Assembly (NCBI GenBank): GCA_014377445.1
Contig: JACMPP010000016.1
Coordinates: 1-64,000, forward strand
Direction: 5' to 3'
DNA: 64,000 nt
Source: Oligoflexus sp.
GTDB taxonomy: Bacteria; Bdellovibrionota_B; Oligoflexia; Oligoflexales; Oligoflexaceae
The notes under the pieces were generated by a model. That model was not told the DNA's origin, did no database searches, and saw only the letters and a program-made list of their open reading frames with translations. The translations under genes and the position numbers were made by a program. Shown piece after piece: positions 25,184 to 33,711 of this stretch (positions are counted from its first letter, which is position 1; each line of letters starts with the position of its first letter).

Positions 25184-25729
25184 TCAGCATCGCTCCATGA
25201 GCTTGATCAAGATTTGAAGGTCTTCAGCCTGCTGCTTAAGTTGCGCGATAGTCCCGTCCTTGAGCTTGAGCTGAACTTCCAAACTCTGTATGCGCGATTG
25301 AAAAGAATCTTGAAGGTGCTTTTCGATCGAGTTGATACGGGTCACTGTCTTGTCACAGAACTGCAGCAGGGAATTGGTATCGACCAAGCTGTGCTCGGCG
25401 CGAAGCAAATTCTGGCTGATCGAATGCGGCAATGTTTTAAAGCTGGCTCCCGGTCTGAGACCAGAGTCGCTTTCATAGACCGCTACCGGTTCGGGATCTG
25501 GAACAGGCATGCGTACTGGGGCCTTGGGCATAGCGACGGCCGCGGCTTTCACCGGAGCAGATTCCACAACTTCTTCCAGTATTTCCCCATTGGGGCCCAC
25601 TGGAATATAGTACTTTCCTTCTTTTAGCACCGCTTTGATGCGACCCGTTTTAATGCGGCGTCTGATAGTCATATCAGACAATGCAAAAGTACGAGCGTAT
25701 TCAACTATGGAAAGCCATTGGTCAGCCAT
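25184..25729 (-). CDS. MerR/excisionase-type HTH protein with C-terminal coiled coil
   Basis: 181 residues. The first 45 residues form a small winged helix of the excisionase/MerR type: WLSIVEYARTFALSDMTIRR and RIKTGRIKAVLKEGKYYIPV. A proline- and alanine-rich linker follows (about 55-90). The C-terminal 90 residues are a heptad-patterned coiled coil (LLQFCDKTVTRINSIEKHLQ and SLEVQLKLKDGTIAQLKQQA). There is no effector-binding domain, so this is not a classical MerR regulator. A DNA-binding protein that oligomerises through the coiled coil is the simplest reading. It is encoded 94 bases after clpC on the same strand, and its 3' end faces queA. Confidence 0.8.
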   Translation of the reverse strand: MADQWLSIVEYARTFALSDMTIRRRIKTGRIKAVLKEGKYYIPVGPNGEILEEVVESAPVKAAAVAMPKAPVRMPVPDPEPVAVYESDSGLRPGASFKTLPHSISQNLLRAEHSLVDTNSLLQFCDKTVTRINSIEKHLQDSFQSRIQSLEVQLKLKDGTIAQLKQQAEDLQILIKLMERC

Positions 25730-25823
25730 AGTACCCTCATGAAGTCTTAGAGATCTTTCTAGCTTTTCTTAAGTCTAGCGGGACCCGAGCCCCAGGAAAA
25801 GCCAGCCAAATCCTTGACAGGGC

Positions 25824-28271
25824 TTAAGTCAATGACACTTGAATTTCCTGACCATTAGCCTTCACATGGGCAACTTTTTCCCCTTCGCCCTGATTCTGTA
25901 TCAGGAGCGAGGAAATAGGATTTTCCACAAGTTCCTCAATTTTGCGTTTCAGGGGGCGGGCACCGAAATGAGCCGTGTCGATCGTATCGACCAGGATCTG
26001 GCGCGCGTCGGCGGGGAAATCAAGAGTGACCTTGAGCTTTTTGAGCCTTGAACCGAGGTCCTTGATCATAATGTCCGCAATTTTTACGAACTGCGTTTTA
26101 TCCAGTTTATTGAAGATGATGATCTCATCGAGGCGGTTGATAAATTCCGGCCTGAGGTAAGATTTCACGATCTTTAGAATTTCCTTGGCAGAATCATCGT
26201 TTGACCAGTCGTTGACTTCGACGCCAATGCCAATCGGAGCACGACGTTCCGCGAGGACTTCGGAACCAAGATTGGAAGTTCCGATAATAATGCAGTTGGC
26301 AAAGCTCACGCGTTGACCCTCTGCATCGGTTACCCAACCCTCGTCAAGAATCTGCAAAAGAATATTAAAGACATCGGAGTGCGCTTTTTCAAATTCATCA
26401 AAGAGCACGACGGAATAAGGCTGTCGCTTCACCTTTTCGGTGAGCTGACCACCTTCGCCATAACCCACATAACCGGGAGGGGAACCGATGAGCTTACTGA
26501 CCTCATGCTTTTGCATGTATTCGGACATATCGATACGAATGATGCGATTGGAATCGTCGAGAACTTCTGCAGCAATCGCCTTCGCAAGCTCCGTTTTCCC
26601 AACACCGGTAGGCCCGAGAAAGAGAAAGGATGCGATGGGAACATTGGGTCGTCTCAAGCCAGCTCGATTGCGGCGAATGGAATTGGCTATGGATTTAATC
26701 GCATGATCCTGGCCAATCACGCGTTTAGCCAAATGATTTTCCAGATCCAAAAGTTTTTCGGATTCGGTCGCGATCATCTTGCGTAGTGGAATACCCGTTT
26801 TCTGGGCCACGACCGAAGCAATCGCTTCACGATCGACACTATGATCAACGGATCCCTGGCTTTCCTGGTAAGCCTGGCGGGCAGCTTTGATTTCATCTTC
26901 AAGCTGGGCCAATTCCATCTGATGCCGGGCCATGAGCTCAAAGTCCTGTTCATTGAAGGACTTCGATTTCTTCTCAATGAGGTCCTGCCTCCGCTTTTCG
27001 TCCCGTCTCAATTCCGGGGGTGTGTATATAGCCTTTAAGTGGGCGATGGCCCCCGCCTCATCTATCAGATCGATGGCTTTGTCGGGCAGACTGCGATCGG
27101 GAATGTAGCGGGCGGACATCTCCGCGGCGGCGACGAGCGAATCGGGCGTGTATTGAATTTTATGGTGAATTTCATACTTTTCCTTAATGCCCTCGAGGAT
27201 ACGAATGGTGTCTTCCACACTCGGCTCTTCAATCCGCACGGCTTCAAAGCGACGAGCCAGGGCCTTATCGGATTCGATATATTGCTTGTATTCACGGTTG
27301 GTCGTGGCTCCGATACACTGGAGCTGGCCACGGGCCAAAGCGGGCTTGAGCATGTTGGAGGCATCGAGGGCGCCGGAGGCCCGACCGGCACCTACCACTG
27401 TGTGGATCTCGTCGATGAAAAGTATGATTGTTCCATTGGAGGCGATGACTTCATCTCGGATATTCTTCAGGCGCTCCTCAAACTCGCCCTGCATCTTAGC
27501 GCCGGCTAGCAGAGTTGCAATCTCCAAGGAAATGATCCGCTTATTGAGAAGGTATTCCGGAGCATCCGCGGCCGCTATGCGATTGGCCAAACCTTCGGCG
27601 ATCACAGTTTTACCCACCCCCGGTTCACCGACCAAGAGGGGATTGTTCTTTTTACGGCGTGACAGGATCTGAATCACCCGTTCGATCTCACTGTCGCGCC
27701 CAATCACGGGATCGAGTTCACCCTTTCGGGCAAGGGCCGTGAGATCGACCGTATATTCCTGCAGGGCATTTTGCCGAGACTCTTCTTCCCTATCGGTAAT
27801 CTTATGATTACCACGGAGTTGATCGAGAGCCTTGGCACATTCTTCGTAGCTGAGCTGAACGTCCTCGAGAATTTTGTGATTGCCAGGGACCGCACGGTCA
27901 AAGCAGGCAAGGAAAATTGCGCCCGTGGAAATAAAGGAATCACCCAGACGTCGCCGTTCGCGGTCGGCAGCCTCGAAAAGGTTTTCCACATCCTTGGTCA
28001 TTCGGATCTGACTGACCTGACCTTGGGTAAATTGAGGCATTTCGCTGATGTAAACCAAGGCTCGATCGACGATACTGCTTCTGATTTCACTCACGTCCTT
28101 ATCGAGTTCTTTAAGGATTCGAGTCACAATCGAGTCCTTCTGATCGATAAGCGCAATCAGAATACCCTCGGCACCGACCACGGATTTCTTTTGATTCGCA
28201 TATTCCATTAAAGCCGCTTGGAGCGCTTCTGTAACTTTCACTGTCGAAATCTTTAAAAGTCTTTGAACCAT
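25824..28271 (-). CDS. clpC: Clp ATPase, ClpC type
   Basis: 815 residues from the ATG at 28271, directly after a strong GGGAGGA site. Domains in order: an N-terminal Clp repeat domain (1-150); AAA-1 with Walker A GEPGVGKT (215-222) and FIDEIHTVVGAG; a short middle region (410-470) with the UVR-like segment HQMELAQLEDEIKAARQAY rather than the long ClpB coiled coil; and AAA-2 with GPTGVGKT (553-560) and VVLFDEFEKAH. A loop with PIGIGV near residue 670 could be a ClpP-binding [LIV]-G-[FL]-type tripeptide. This points to a ClpC/ClpA-like unfoldase working with ClpP, not to ClpB, although the initial repeat domain is divergent. No clpP or adaptor gene is adjacent. Confidence 0.88.
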   Translation of the reverse strand: MVQRLLKISTVKVTEALQAALMEYANQKKSVVGAEGILIALIDQKDSIVTRILKELDKDVSEIRSSIVDRALVYISEMPQFTQGQVSQIRMTKDVENLFEAADRERRRLGDSFISTGAIFLACFDRAVPGNHKILEDVQLSYEECAKALDQLRGNHKITDREEESRQNALQEYTVDLTALARKGELDPVIGRDSEIERVIQILSRRKKNNPLLVGEPGVGKTVIAEGLANRIAAADAPEYLLNKRIISLEIATLLAGAKMQGEFEERLKNIRDEVIASNGTIILFIDEIHTVVGAGRASGALDASNMLKPALARGQLQCIGATTNREYKQYIESDKALARRFEAVRIEEPSVEDTIRILEGIKEKYEIHHKIQYTPDSLVAAAEMSARYIPDRSLPDKAIDLIDEAGAIAHLKAIYTPPELRRDEKRRQDLIEKKSKSFNEQDFELMARHQMELAQLEDEIKAARQAYQESQGSVDHSVDREAIASVVAQKTGIPLRKMIATESEKLLDLENHLAKRVIGQDHAIKSIANSIRRNRAGLRRPNVPIASFLFLGPTGVGKTELAKAIAAEVLDDSNRIIRIDMSEYMQKHEVSKLIGSPPGYVGYGEGGQLTEKVKRQPYSVVLFDEFEKAHSDVFNILLQILDEGWVTDAEGQRVSFANCIIIGTSNLGSEVLAERRAPIGIGVEVNDWSNDDSAKEILKIVKSYLRPEFINRLDEIIIFNKLDKTQFVKIADIMIKDLGSRLKKLKVTLDFPADARQILVDTIDTAHFGARPLKRKIEELVENPISSLLIQNQGEGEKVAHVKANGQEIQVSLT

Positions 28272-28408
28272 AGAGTCCTCCCGATTGGCGATGCCGGGCC
28301 TTATTGTGGCAAGATTCAAGGCTAGACTATATCAAATCATCAGTGATTTTGCCGGAAGTTAAGAAAATAGAAGAAGAATTTCTTTAAAGCTCTCATGAAG
28401 GATGCACC

Positions 28409-29071
28409 ATGACTCGATTTAAGGCTGTGCTCTTTGATTTTGATGGAGTCGTGGTCCATAGCACACCCATTCACCTTGACGGCTGGGCGTCGGCTTATCA
28501 TGCGATGTTTCAAAAATCTGTGGATGAGGCGCTGCTGCAAACTTTGGTGGGACAATCAACCGCTGCCATTGGAACTTTGCTGGCTGAAAAGTGCGGGGTT
28601 TCAAATGCAAAAAGCGAACTTATCCAAAGAAAGGCGCGTTACGTGCTCGGGCATCTCGAGGATATACCGCTCATTCCAGGGATCATGCAGTTTTTGGAGC
28701 GACTGACAGCCGCGAAGATTCCCTACGGAATTGCCAGCAACGCGCCGCGGAACTTTATCGATGCCGCATTGCGTCGTCACGCAGTCCCTTACTCTTTTTT
28801 TCTGGGTCTCGAAGATTATGTGCGCCCCAAGCCTGATCCAGAGCCCTATCTGAAGGGGGCACTGAACCTGGCCTGGGACCCGGGGAAGCACAGTGAAATA
28901 GCCGTTTTTGAAGGTAGCGCCCATGGCATCGAAGCCGCGACCCTAGCGGGCATGACCGCGATTGGCGTCACGTCCCAGCGCAACGATCAACTTCTGCTGG
29001 AGGCCGGCGCTCGCTACTGCATCAAAGATTTCAGGGATCTAAAATTCCTGGACCGACATTTATTTTCTTAA
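28409..29071 (+). CDS. HAD-superfamily phosphatase, beta-phosphoglucomutase-like
   Basis: 220 residues; AAGGA lies eight bases before the ATG. HAD motif I is FDFDGV with nucleophile Asp10 and acid/base Asp12. Motif II is in GIASNAP, motif III lysine in VRPKPDPEPYLKGA, and motif IV is FEGSAHGIEAATLAGMTAIG, where a serine-alanine replaces the more usual DSxxG start. The helical cap lies between residues 15 and 85. These enzymes dephosphorylate or isomerise small sugar phosphates; the substrate is unknown. It is divergent from clpC and its stop overlaps the DUF3050 gene tail to tail by four bases. Confidence 0.88.
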   Translation: MTRFKAVLFDFDGVVVHSTPIHLDGWASAYHAMFQKSVDEALLQTLVGQSTAAIGTLLAEKCGVSNAKSELIQRKARYVLGHLEDIPLIPGIMQFLERLTAAKIPYGIASNAPRNFIDAALRRHAVPYSFFLGLEDYVRPKPDPEPYLKGALNLAWDPGKHSEIAVFEGSAHGIEAATLAGMTAIGVTSQRNDQLLLEAGARYCIKDFRDLKFLDRHLFS

Positions 29072-29892
29072 GAGGCGGTGTCGATGGACTGCTTCTTTTG
29101 AAAATCAGCGGAGACAAGTTTTAGGTGGTTTCTCTGCGCAGGCTTCGCAGTCGCGCTGGTCTCTTCGACCCGATCGGAGATCTCATTCCAAAGCTCAATA
29201 CGAAGATTCATAATGAGTTCGGCGGCTTTTTCCGCTTCGTCATTCAACTGAGCATCATCGCCACAGAAGAGCTCAACGAGGCGACCTGATGCGGAGAATC
29301 CAGGTTTTTTCAAACCTTCGATATGCCGCTCAAAATATTCAACCAGACCTTCCGTAGAAGCCCCAAAACTCGAGAGATGTACCAGGAAGTTGTCGGGAAT
29401 AAAGGGCTCGCCTTCGTAGAAGAGCAGGGCGGCACGCTCATGGAGAGGTCGTTCCGCAAAGGACAGGATGCAGCGCGCGTAACGGGCGGCAAGGCTTGGG
29501 AAGTTGGATTGTTGCAGGCCAATCTTCCAAGTCTGACCGCTTTCGTACATATCAAAGAGGCTCATGGTGGGGGCCATGTCCGCGCCTAGGATCTGCATGG
29601 CTTCCAGATAGAGTTCGAGGTGGCTGGATAGAGTGCCATCCGCCTGCTCTTCAAACTCTTCTTCGATCATAATTTCAGCGATGAGCTTTTGCGCTTCCTT
29701 CTGCGCCTGTGAGGCCAGGGGTTCAACGCGAGCAACCAAATCCTGATACAGGTTGCGTAAGAGAAAGCCGTAGCCCCAAACGCAGAGGATGTGGTGCTCT
29801 ACGAAAATTCGCAGAGCGCTTTCATCATTCAGGTTTTTGTAGAGCTTGTGGGTTTCTAAAATCTGGAAATAGCGCTCAGTCATGAAAGACAT
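29068..29892 (-). CDS. DUF3050 family protein, heme-oxygenase-like fold
   Basis: 274 residues; GGAGGA lies eight bases before the ATG. The pattern of family DUF3050 is clear: ALRIFVEHHILCVWGYGFLL (about residues 26-45), a helix ending IAEIMIEEEFEE, then SHLELYLEAMQILGADM, and FAERPLHERAALLFYEGEPF. The spaced His/Glu residues resemble the heme-oxygenase-like diiron oxidase scaffold, but a reaction is not established from sequence. The last 40 residues are a polar tail. Its promoter has a perfect TATAAT and overlaps a long interrupted palindrome, so expression appears tightly regulated. Confidence 0.75.
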   Translation of the reverse strand: MSFMTERYFQILETHKLYKNLNDESALRIFVEHHILCVWGYGFLLRNLYQDLVARVEPLASQAQKEAQKLIAEIMIEEEFEEQADGTLSSHLELYLEAMQILGADMAPTMSLFDMYESGQTWKIGLQQSNFPSLAARYARCILSFAERPLHERAALLFYEGEPFIPDNFLVHLSSFGASTEGLVEYFERHIEGLKKPGFSASGRLVELFCGDDAQLNDEAEKAAELIMNLRIELWNEISDRVEETSATAKPAQRNHLKLVSADFQKKQSIDTAS

Positions 29893-29921
29893 CGGCGTGC
29901 TCCTCCGTGGGCGCGAAACTT

Positions 29922-29958
29922 TTGCTTACTGGGTATAGTTTGATTATACGGTAAGCAA
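29922..29958 (-). promoter_or_regulatory. Interrupted palindrome overlapping the promoter of the DUF3050 gene
   Basis: TTGCTTAC (29922-29929) and GTATA (29933-29937) are mirrored by TATAC (29945-29949) and GTAAGCAA (29951-29958) around a seven-base centre. That gives 13 of 13 arm bases paired apart from a small asymmetric spacer. On the minus strand TATAAT (29948-29943) sits inside it, 51 bases before the start codon. The position fits a repressor operator over the -10 element. Confidence 0.6.
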
Positions 29959-29991
29959 GCTTGGCCGACTAGAGAGGCGAAAGAAAGCCAA

Positions 29992-31122
29992 TTACTGACC
30001 TAAGTTATGTGTCTTGATCAGCTCAGCGGTCGCCGCCATCACCCGCTTGGGGCTAACCTGATCGTAGCATTTGACGACCATGTCACAGGTCTTCTTCCAA
30101 CAGGGCGAGCAGCTAACCTCGGCCTGCAGCTTGACGCCGCGGTCATAGACATCGATCTCCTGGATACAGCTCACACCGAACCAGCAAATCACCGCCTTTT
30201 TCAAACCCAGAGCGATGTGCAAACCCAGGGAACAGCCTGACAGGACGATTTCGGTCGTATCCATCCATAGGACGCCCGATCGCAAACCATCAGTCGTTGG
30301 GGTATTCACAACAAAAGGATCATCTTTGAAGTATTCCTTCATCTGAAGCTGACGCTCAGTGTCCTCAGGACCACCGAGGAGCGCTACGCCCCATTCTGGA
30401 AAATTTCGCCGCCACTCGCTGATCGTTTCGATCGCGCGCTGCACCGTAAACTTCTTATAGGGAAAGAGAAGAGAGCAACCGGTGTTGTAGCCGATGAGGC
30501 CCTTCGCACCAGTCGGCATGATAGCCGTGCGGCGACGCTGAACCTCAGCTTTTTCTGCTGCCGTCAGCTCAAGGATGTAAGGTGCGCGTTCCCAAGGGAG
30601 AGCCATCGATTCGGTGATCTGCTGGGTCTCAGCTTTTTGATTGATGAAGAATTTGAGTTCGTCGTTCAAACCCACATCGTATTGATAGGCCGCTTCTTTG
30701 TTGAAGGGCACGATCACACCGTGGGGATCGAGACCGAAACCCCGTTTATCCTTGGCCTGAATAAGTTCAGCCAGGGCACCTGCTTCGATCGATTTATCGA
30801 CAGCGAAGAGAATATCAAACTGGAGATGCCGGACCGTGTTGATTTGAGTGGAGTCGGCGAGCAAAATGCGATCGATATAAGGATTGTTATCGAGCAGAGC
30901 CTTGGTGTTTTTGAGAGTGATCCAGGTGATGTGACTGTTCGGGTAAGCTTTTTTGATGGCCGGTAGCAAACAGGTTGAACGGAGAACCGCACCCATGGCT
31001 TCCAAACTCAGTAAAACTATACGTTCGCCGACGGGATCGTAGTGCGGACAAGCATCGCAGCTTCGCTTGTACTGGCAAGGCTTGTAACCGTTGAAAAGGC
31101 GACAGTCGAATTTGTATCCCAT
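29992..31122 (-). CDS. GT9-family (heptosyltransferase-like) glycosyltransferase with N-terminal cysteine cluster
   Basis: 376 residues from the ATG at 31122, just after TAGGG. The first 30 residues hold four cysteines (CRLFNGYKPCQYKRSCDACP, a C-x8-C-x5-C-x2-C array) that could bind zinc or an iron-sulfur cluster. The GT-B fold of family 9 follows: RIVLLSLEAMGAVLRSTCLL with PAIKKAYPNSHITWIT at the N-terminal half, and the nucleotide-sugar region KGLIGYNTGCSLLFPYKKF, GVALLGGPEDTERQL, SGCSLGLHIALGLKKAVICW. A CSPCWKKTC motif lies near the C-terminus. Family members build the lipopolysaccharide core from ADP-heptose or similar donors. The donor and acceptor here are unknown. It is divergent from the LD-carboxypeptidase gene. 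Confidence 0.85.
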   Translation of the reverse strand: MGYKFDCRLFNGYKPCQYKRSCDACPHYDPVGERIVLLSLEAMGAVLRSTCLLPAIKKAYPNSHITWITLKNTKALLDNNPYIDRILLADSTQINTVRHLQFDILFAVDKSIEAGALAELIQAKDKRGFGLDPHGVIVPFNKEAAYQYDVGLNDELKFFINQKAETQQITESMALPWERAPYILELTAAEKAEVQRRRTAIMPTGAKGLIGYNTGCSLLFPYKKFTVQRAIETISEWRRNFPEWGVALLGGPEDTERQLQMKEYFKDDPFVVNTPTTDGLRSGVLWMDTTEIVLSGCSLGLHIALGLKKAVICWFGVSCIQEIDVYDRGVKLQAEVSCSPCWKKTCDMVVKCYDQVSPKRVMAATAELIKTHNLGQ

Positions 31123-31187
31123 AATCCCTACCCGGCTGCTATAGTTGAAAAAATACACCCACATGAACTCGACGCTCGTGGACGGCT

Positions 31188-32096
31188 ATGCTTGAAAAAT
31201 ATAAGTCTCATATTCGAATTGTGAGCCCATCGGGCCGCTTCGATGCCAATCTTTTATTGACCCGCCTTGCAGAGCTCGAAAAAGAGTTCCACGTGAGCTA
31301 TCACAAACTGGAAGTAGATCCAAGCTGGCCTTTCACTGCAGGTAATCTCAAGGCGCGCCTCGAACAGCTAACCGACGCTCTCCTCGCACCTGAAGTTGAT
31401 ATTATACTCTCAGCACGTGGCGGATACGGAGCTTCTGATCTTCTCCCGCATTTGCCCTGGGCTCAACTTAAAAACGTGAAACCCAAGCTCCTCGTGGGAT
31501 TCTCGGATATCTCAGCACTCCATTCCGCACTCTACACGCTCCTCGGTTGGCCCTCGATTCATGGGCCCATGCCAGGCACCGAACTTTGGGAGAAGAATGA
31601 CCCGAGAGACGTCGCCTGTTTGCTCGGCCTTTTGAAAGGCTCGCAAAGCCAGGTGGAATGGGGCATGGATTGTCTCAACCGCAATCTTCCCCCAAACCTC
31701 TCAGGGTGGTCATTTGGCGGGTGTCTCGCGGTTTTAACCAATCTTATCGGTACGCCCTACTTCCCTAAAACGCTGCATGGCTCCATTCTCTTCTGGGAAG
31801 ACATAGGCGAACACCCCAATCGCATCCTACGATTCGTCAATCAATGGTCGCAGAGCCGAGCCCTTGAGGGGGTAAAAGGCATCGTCCTGGGTCGCTTCGC
31901 AGGCTGCGAAGTCCCCGATATGTGCGACGAAGCCAAGTTAAAGAACGAAATCGCGGCCCGGCTCGACCTTCCAGTTTGGTCGACGAGCCTCTTTGGACAT
32001 TGCGCCCCGAACTGGCCTTTGCCGGTCGGGCTCAATCTGGCAATCAACAACGGGAATCTACACTGGAACCTCCCTGTCCCTTCACAGACGTTATAG
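31188..32096 (+). CDS. LD-carboxypeptidase, peptidase family S66
   Basis: 302 residues. S66 features are complete: ARGGYGASDLLPHLPW (76-91), nucleophile Ser106 in GFSDISALH, Glu204 in LFWEDIGEHP and His271 in LFGHCAPNWPLPVG. There is no signal peptide, so it should be the cytoplasmic enzyme that trims the terminal D-Ala from recycled murein tetrapeptides. The stop lies 11 bases before mpl, which reuses the resulting tripeptide, so the pair forms a two-step recycling operon. MccF-like self-immunity peptidases share the fold, but this context favours LdcA function. Confidence 0.92.
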   Translation: MLEKYKSHIRIVSPSGRFDANLLLTRLAELEKEFHVSYHKLEVDPSWPFTAGNLKARLEQLTDALLAPEVDIILSARGGYGASDLLPHLPWAQLKNVKPKLLVGFSDISALHSALYTLLGWPSIHGPMPGTELWEKNDPRDVACLLGLLKGSQSQVEWGMDCLNRNLPPNLSGWSFGGCLAVLTNLIGTPYFPKTLHGSILFWEDIGEHPNRILRFVNQWSQSRALEGVKGIVLGRFAGCEVPDMCDEAKLKNEIAARLDLPVWSTSLFGHCAPNWPLPVGLNLAINNGNLHWNLPVPSQTL

Positions 32097-32107
32097 GAGA
32101 GTCGACT

Positions 32108-33571
32108 ATGGAATTAAAAAAAGGTGATCGCATTTACTTCATGGGCATCGGCGGCACAGGCATGGCATCGGTTGCAGGCCTCGCCCAGGAGGCGGGTTAT
32201 GACGTTTCGGGCAGTGACGCCAATCTCTATCCCCCCATGTCGACGATGCTCGAGACACTCGGCATTCCGGTGCATACGCCTTACGATGCGAAGAACCTCG
32301 AAATAGCCAAACCAAAACTGGTCGTCGTCGCCAATGCACTTTCGAAGAATCACGTCGAGATCGAGGCCCTCCTGAAGTCAGGGATTCCCTACACCAGTTT
32401 TCCGGCCTTTCTCGGCGACTATTTCCTCGGCAAAAGAAAATCAATCGTGGTCGCCGGAACCCATGGCAAAACCACGACGACCTCGATCCTCACCTTTGTC
32501 CTGCTGCAGATCGGCTGGGATCCGGGTTATCTCATCGGTGGCATCCCGCGCGACCTCCCTCAAAGCTTTGCGCTTGGCAAAGGCTCTCTCTTTGCGATTG
32601 AAGGCGATGAATACGATACGGCCTTCTTCGATAAGAACTCAAAGTTCCTGCATTATCGCCCCAAATATTTGATCTTTAATAATATCGAATTCGATCATGC
32701 TGATATCTTTAAGGACCTGGCCGCAATCGAAAAACAATTCACAGATCTCCTCAACCTCATGCCCGATAAAAAAGCTGTGATCGCCAATGTCGATGATCCC
32801 GGTGTTGAAAAACTTTTGAACCAACTCAATATGCGGGACAAAGTCACTGCCGTGGCGACCAAGGGCACAAGTCCGGATGCTTCGGTGCGTCTCCTCCAGC
32901 TCAGCGCTCCCAAGACCGGGGAAGCTCTTTGGACCTTGAAAGTTCAACTTGACGATGGTCAAACAGCTCAACTTAAAACCAGCCTGGCTGGTCCTCATAA
33001 TGCGGCCAATATTTGCCAGGTCCTGGCCTGCCTATGGCAGATCTACAAGGCCGGCGATGCCCCCGACTTTCCTTTGGCGAAGATCAGCCAGGCGATTGAG
33101 GAGTTCCAAGGTGTCCAGCGTCGCCTCGACAAACTCTCCAGCGTGGGCGACATCGAGGTCTTCGAAGACTTCGCTCACCATCCTACCGCCGTGAAGACTG
33201 TCATTGAGGCGATGCGGGCTCAGTACCCGGACCGCCGTCTCCTGGTGGCCTTCGATCCAAAAAATGCTACAAGTCGCCGCAGTGTTTTTATGAAGGAGTT
33301 CGCCAAGTCTCTCGGACTGGCTGACTGCGTCTTCATTGGCGCATGCACGGTCGATCAAAGAATTCCCGAGGCAGAGCGCATGAATACTGTGGAGATGGCA
33401 CGTATGATTGGCGGTAGTGCGACGGCCTTTGACGATAACGAGGAGTTGCTTAACTCGATTCTCAAAACAGCCAAGACGCATGACACAATTCTTTTCATGT
33501 CGAGCGGCAGCTTTTCTGGCATCCAGTATCGAATCGGGGACCGGCTTTCCGCCCAAATTAACGGCGTTTAA
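32108..33571 (+). CDS. mpl: UDP-N-acetylmuramate:L-Ala-gamma-D-Glu-meso-DAP ligase Mpl
   Basis: 487 residues from the ATG at 32108, seven bases after AGGAGA; the frame is open upstream only through the overlapping peptidase gene. Mur-ligase domains: nucleotide-sugar domain with YFMGIGGTGMASVAGLAQEA, then the Mpl-distinguishing YPPMSTMLE (41-49). The ATP-binding GTHGKTTTT is at 117-125, the central domain has FNNIEFDHADIF, and the C-terminal domain DFAHHPTAVKTVIEA. Mpl joins recycled murein tripeptide to UDP-MurNAc, bypassing MurC, MurD and MurE. The upstream LD-carboxypeptidase supplies the tripeptide. Confidence 0.96.
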   Translation: MELKKGDRIYFMGIGGTGMASVAGLAQEAGYDVSGSDANLYPPMSTMLETLGIPVHTPYDAKNLEIAKPKLVVVANALSKNHVEIEALLKSGIPYTSFPAFLGDYFLGKRKSIVVAGTHGKTTTTSILTFVLLQIGWDPGYLIGGIPRDLPQSFALGKGSLFAIEGDEYDTAFFDKNSKFLHYRPKYLIFNNIEFDHADIFKDLAAIEKQFTDLLNLMPDKKAVIANVDDPGVEKLLNQLNMRDKVTAVATKGTSPDASVRLLQLSAPKTGEALWTLKVQLDDGQTAQLKTSLAGPHNAANICQVLACLWQIYKAGDAPDFPLAKISQAIEEFQGVQRRLDKLSSVGDIEVFEDFAHHPTAVKTVIEAMRAQYPDRRLLVAFDPKNATSRRSVFMKEFAKSLGLADCVFIGACTVDQRIPEAERMNTVEMARMIGGSATAFDDNEELLNSILKTAKTHDTILFMSSGSFSGIQYRIGDRLSAQINGV

Positions 33572-33711
33572 GGTCTGAAGTCACTGTCGCAAGCAGCGCA
33601 CAGCGGGTGAGATGGGTACAAAACTAAGTTGCTTTTTGTACCTATTCATGATTACGATTGCGCTTCGTTGTATCGGCTCTAAGTTCGATAATACTCTCAG
33701 GAGAAGACAGG

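Noticed and set aside
26313-26786. 157-codon plus-strand frame within clpC
   Set aside because: Antisense to the conserved AAA-2 domain and without motifs.
33600-33711. Consensus promoter for pal
   Set aside because: TTGCTT at 33629 has no -10 hexamer at suitable spacing; no pair was convincing enough.
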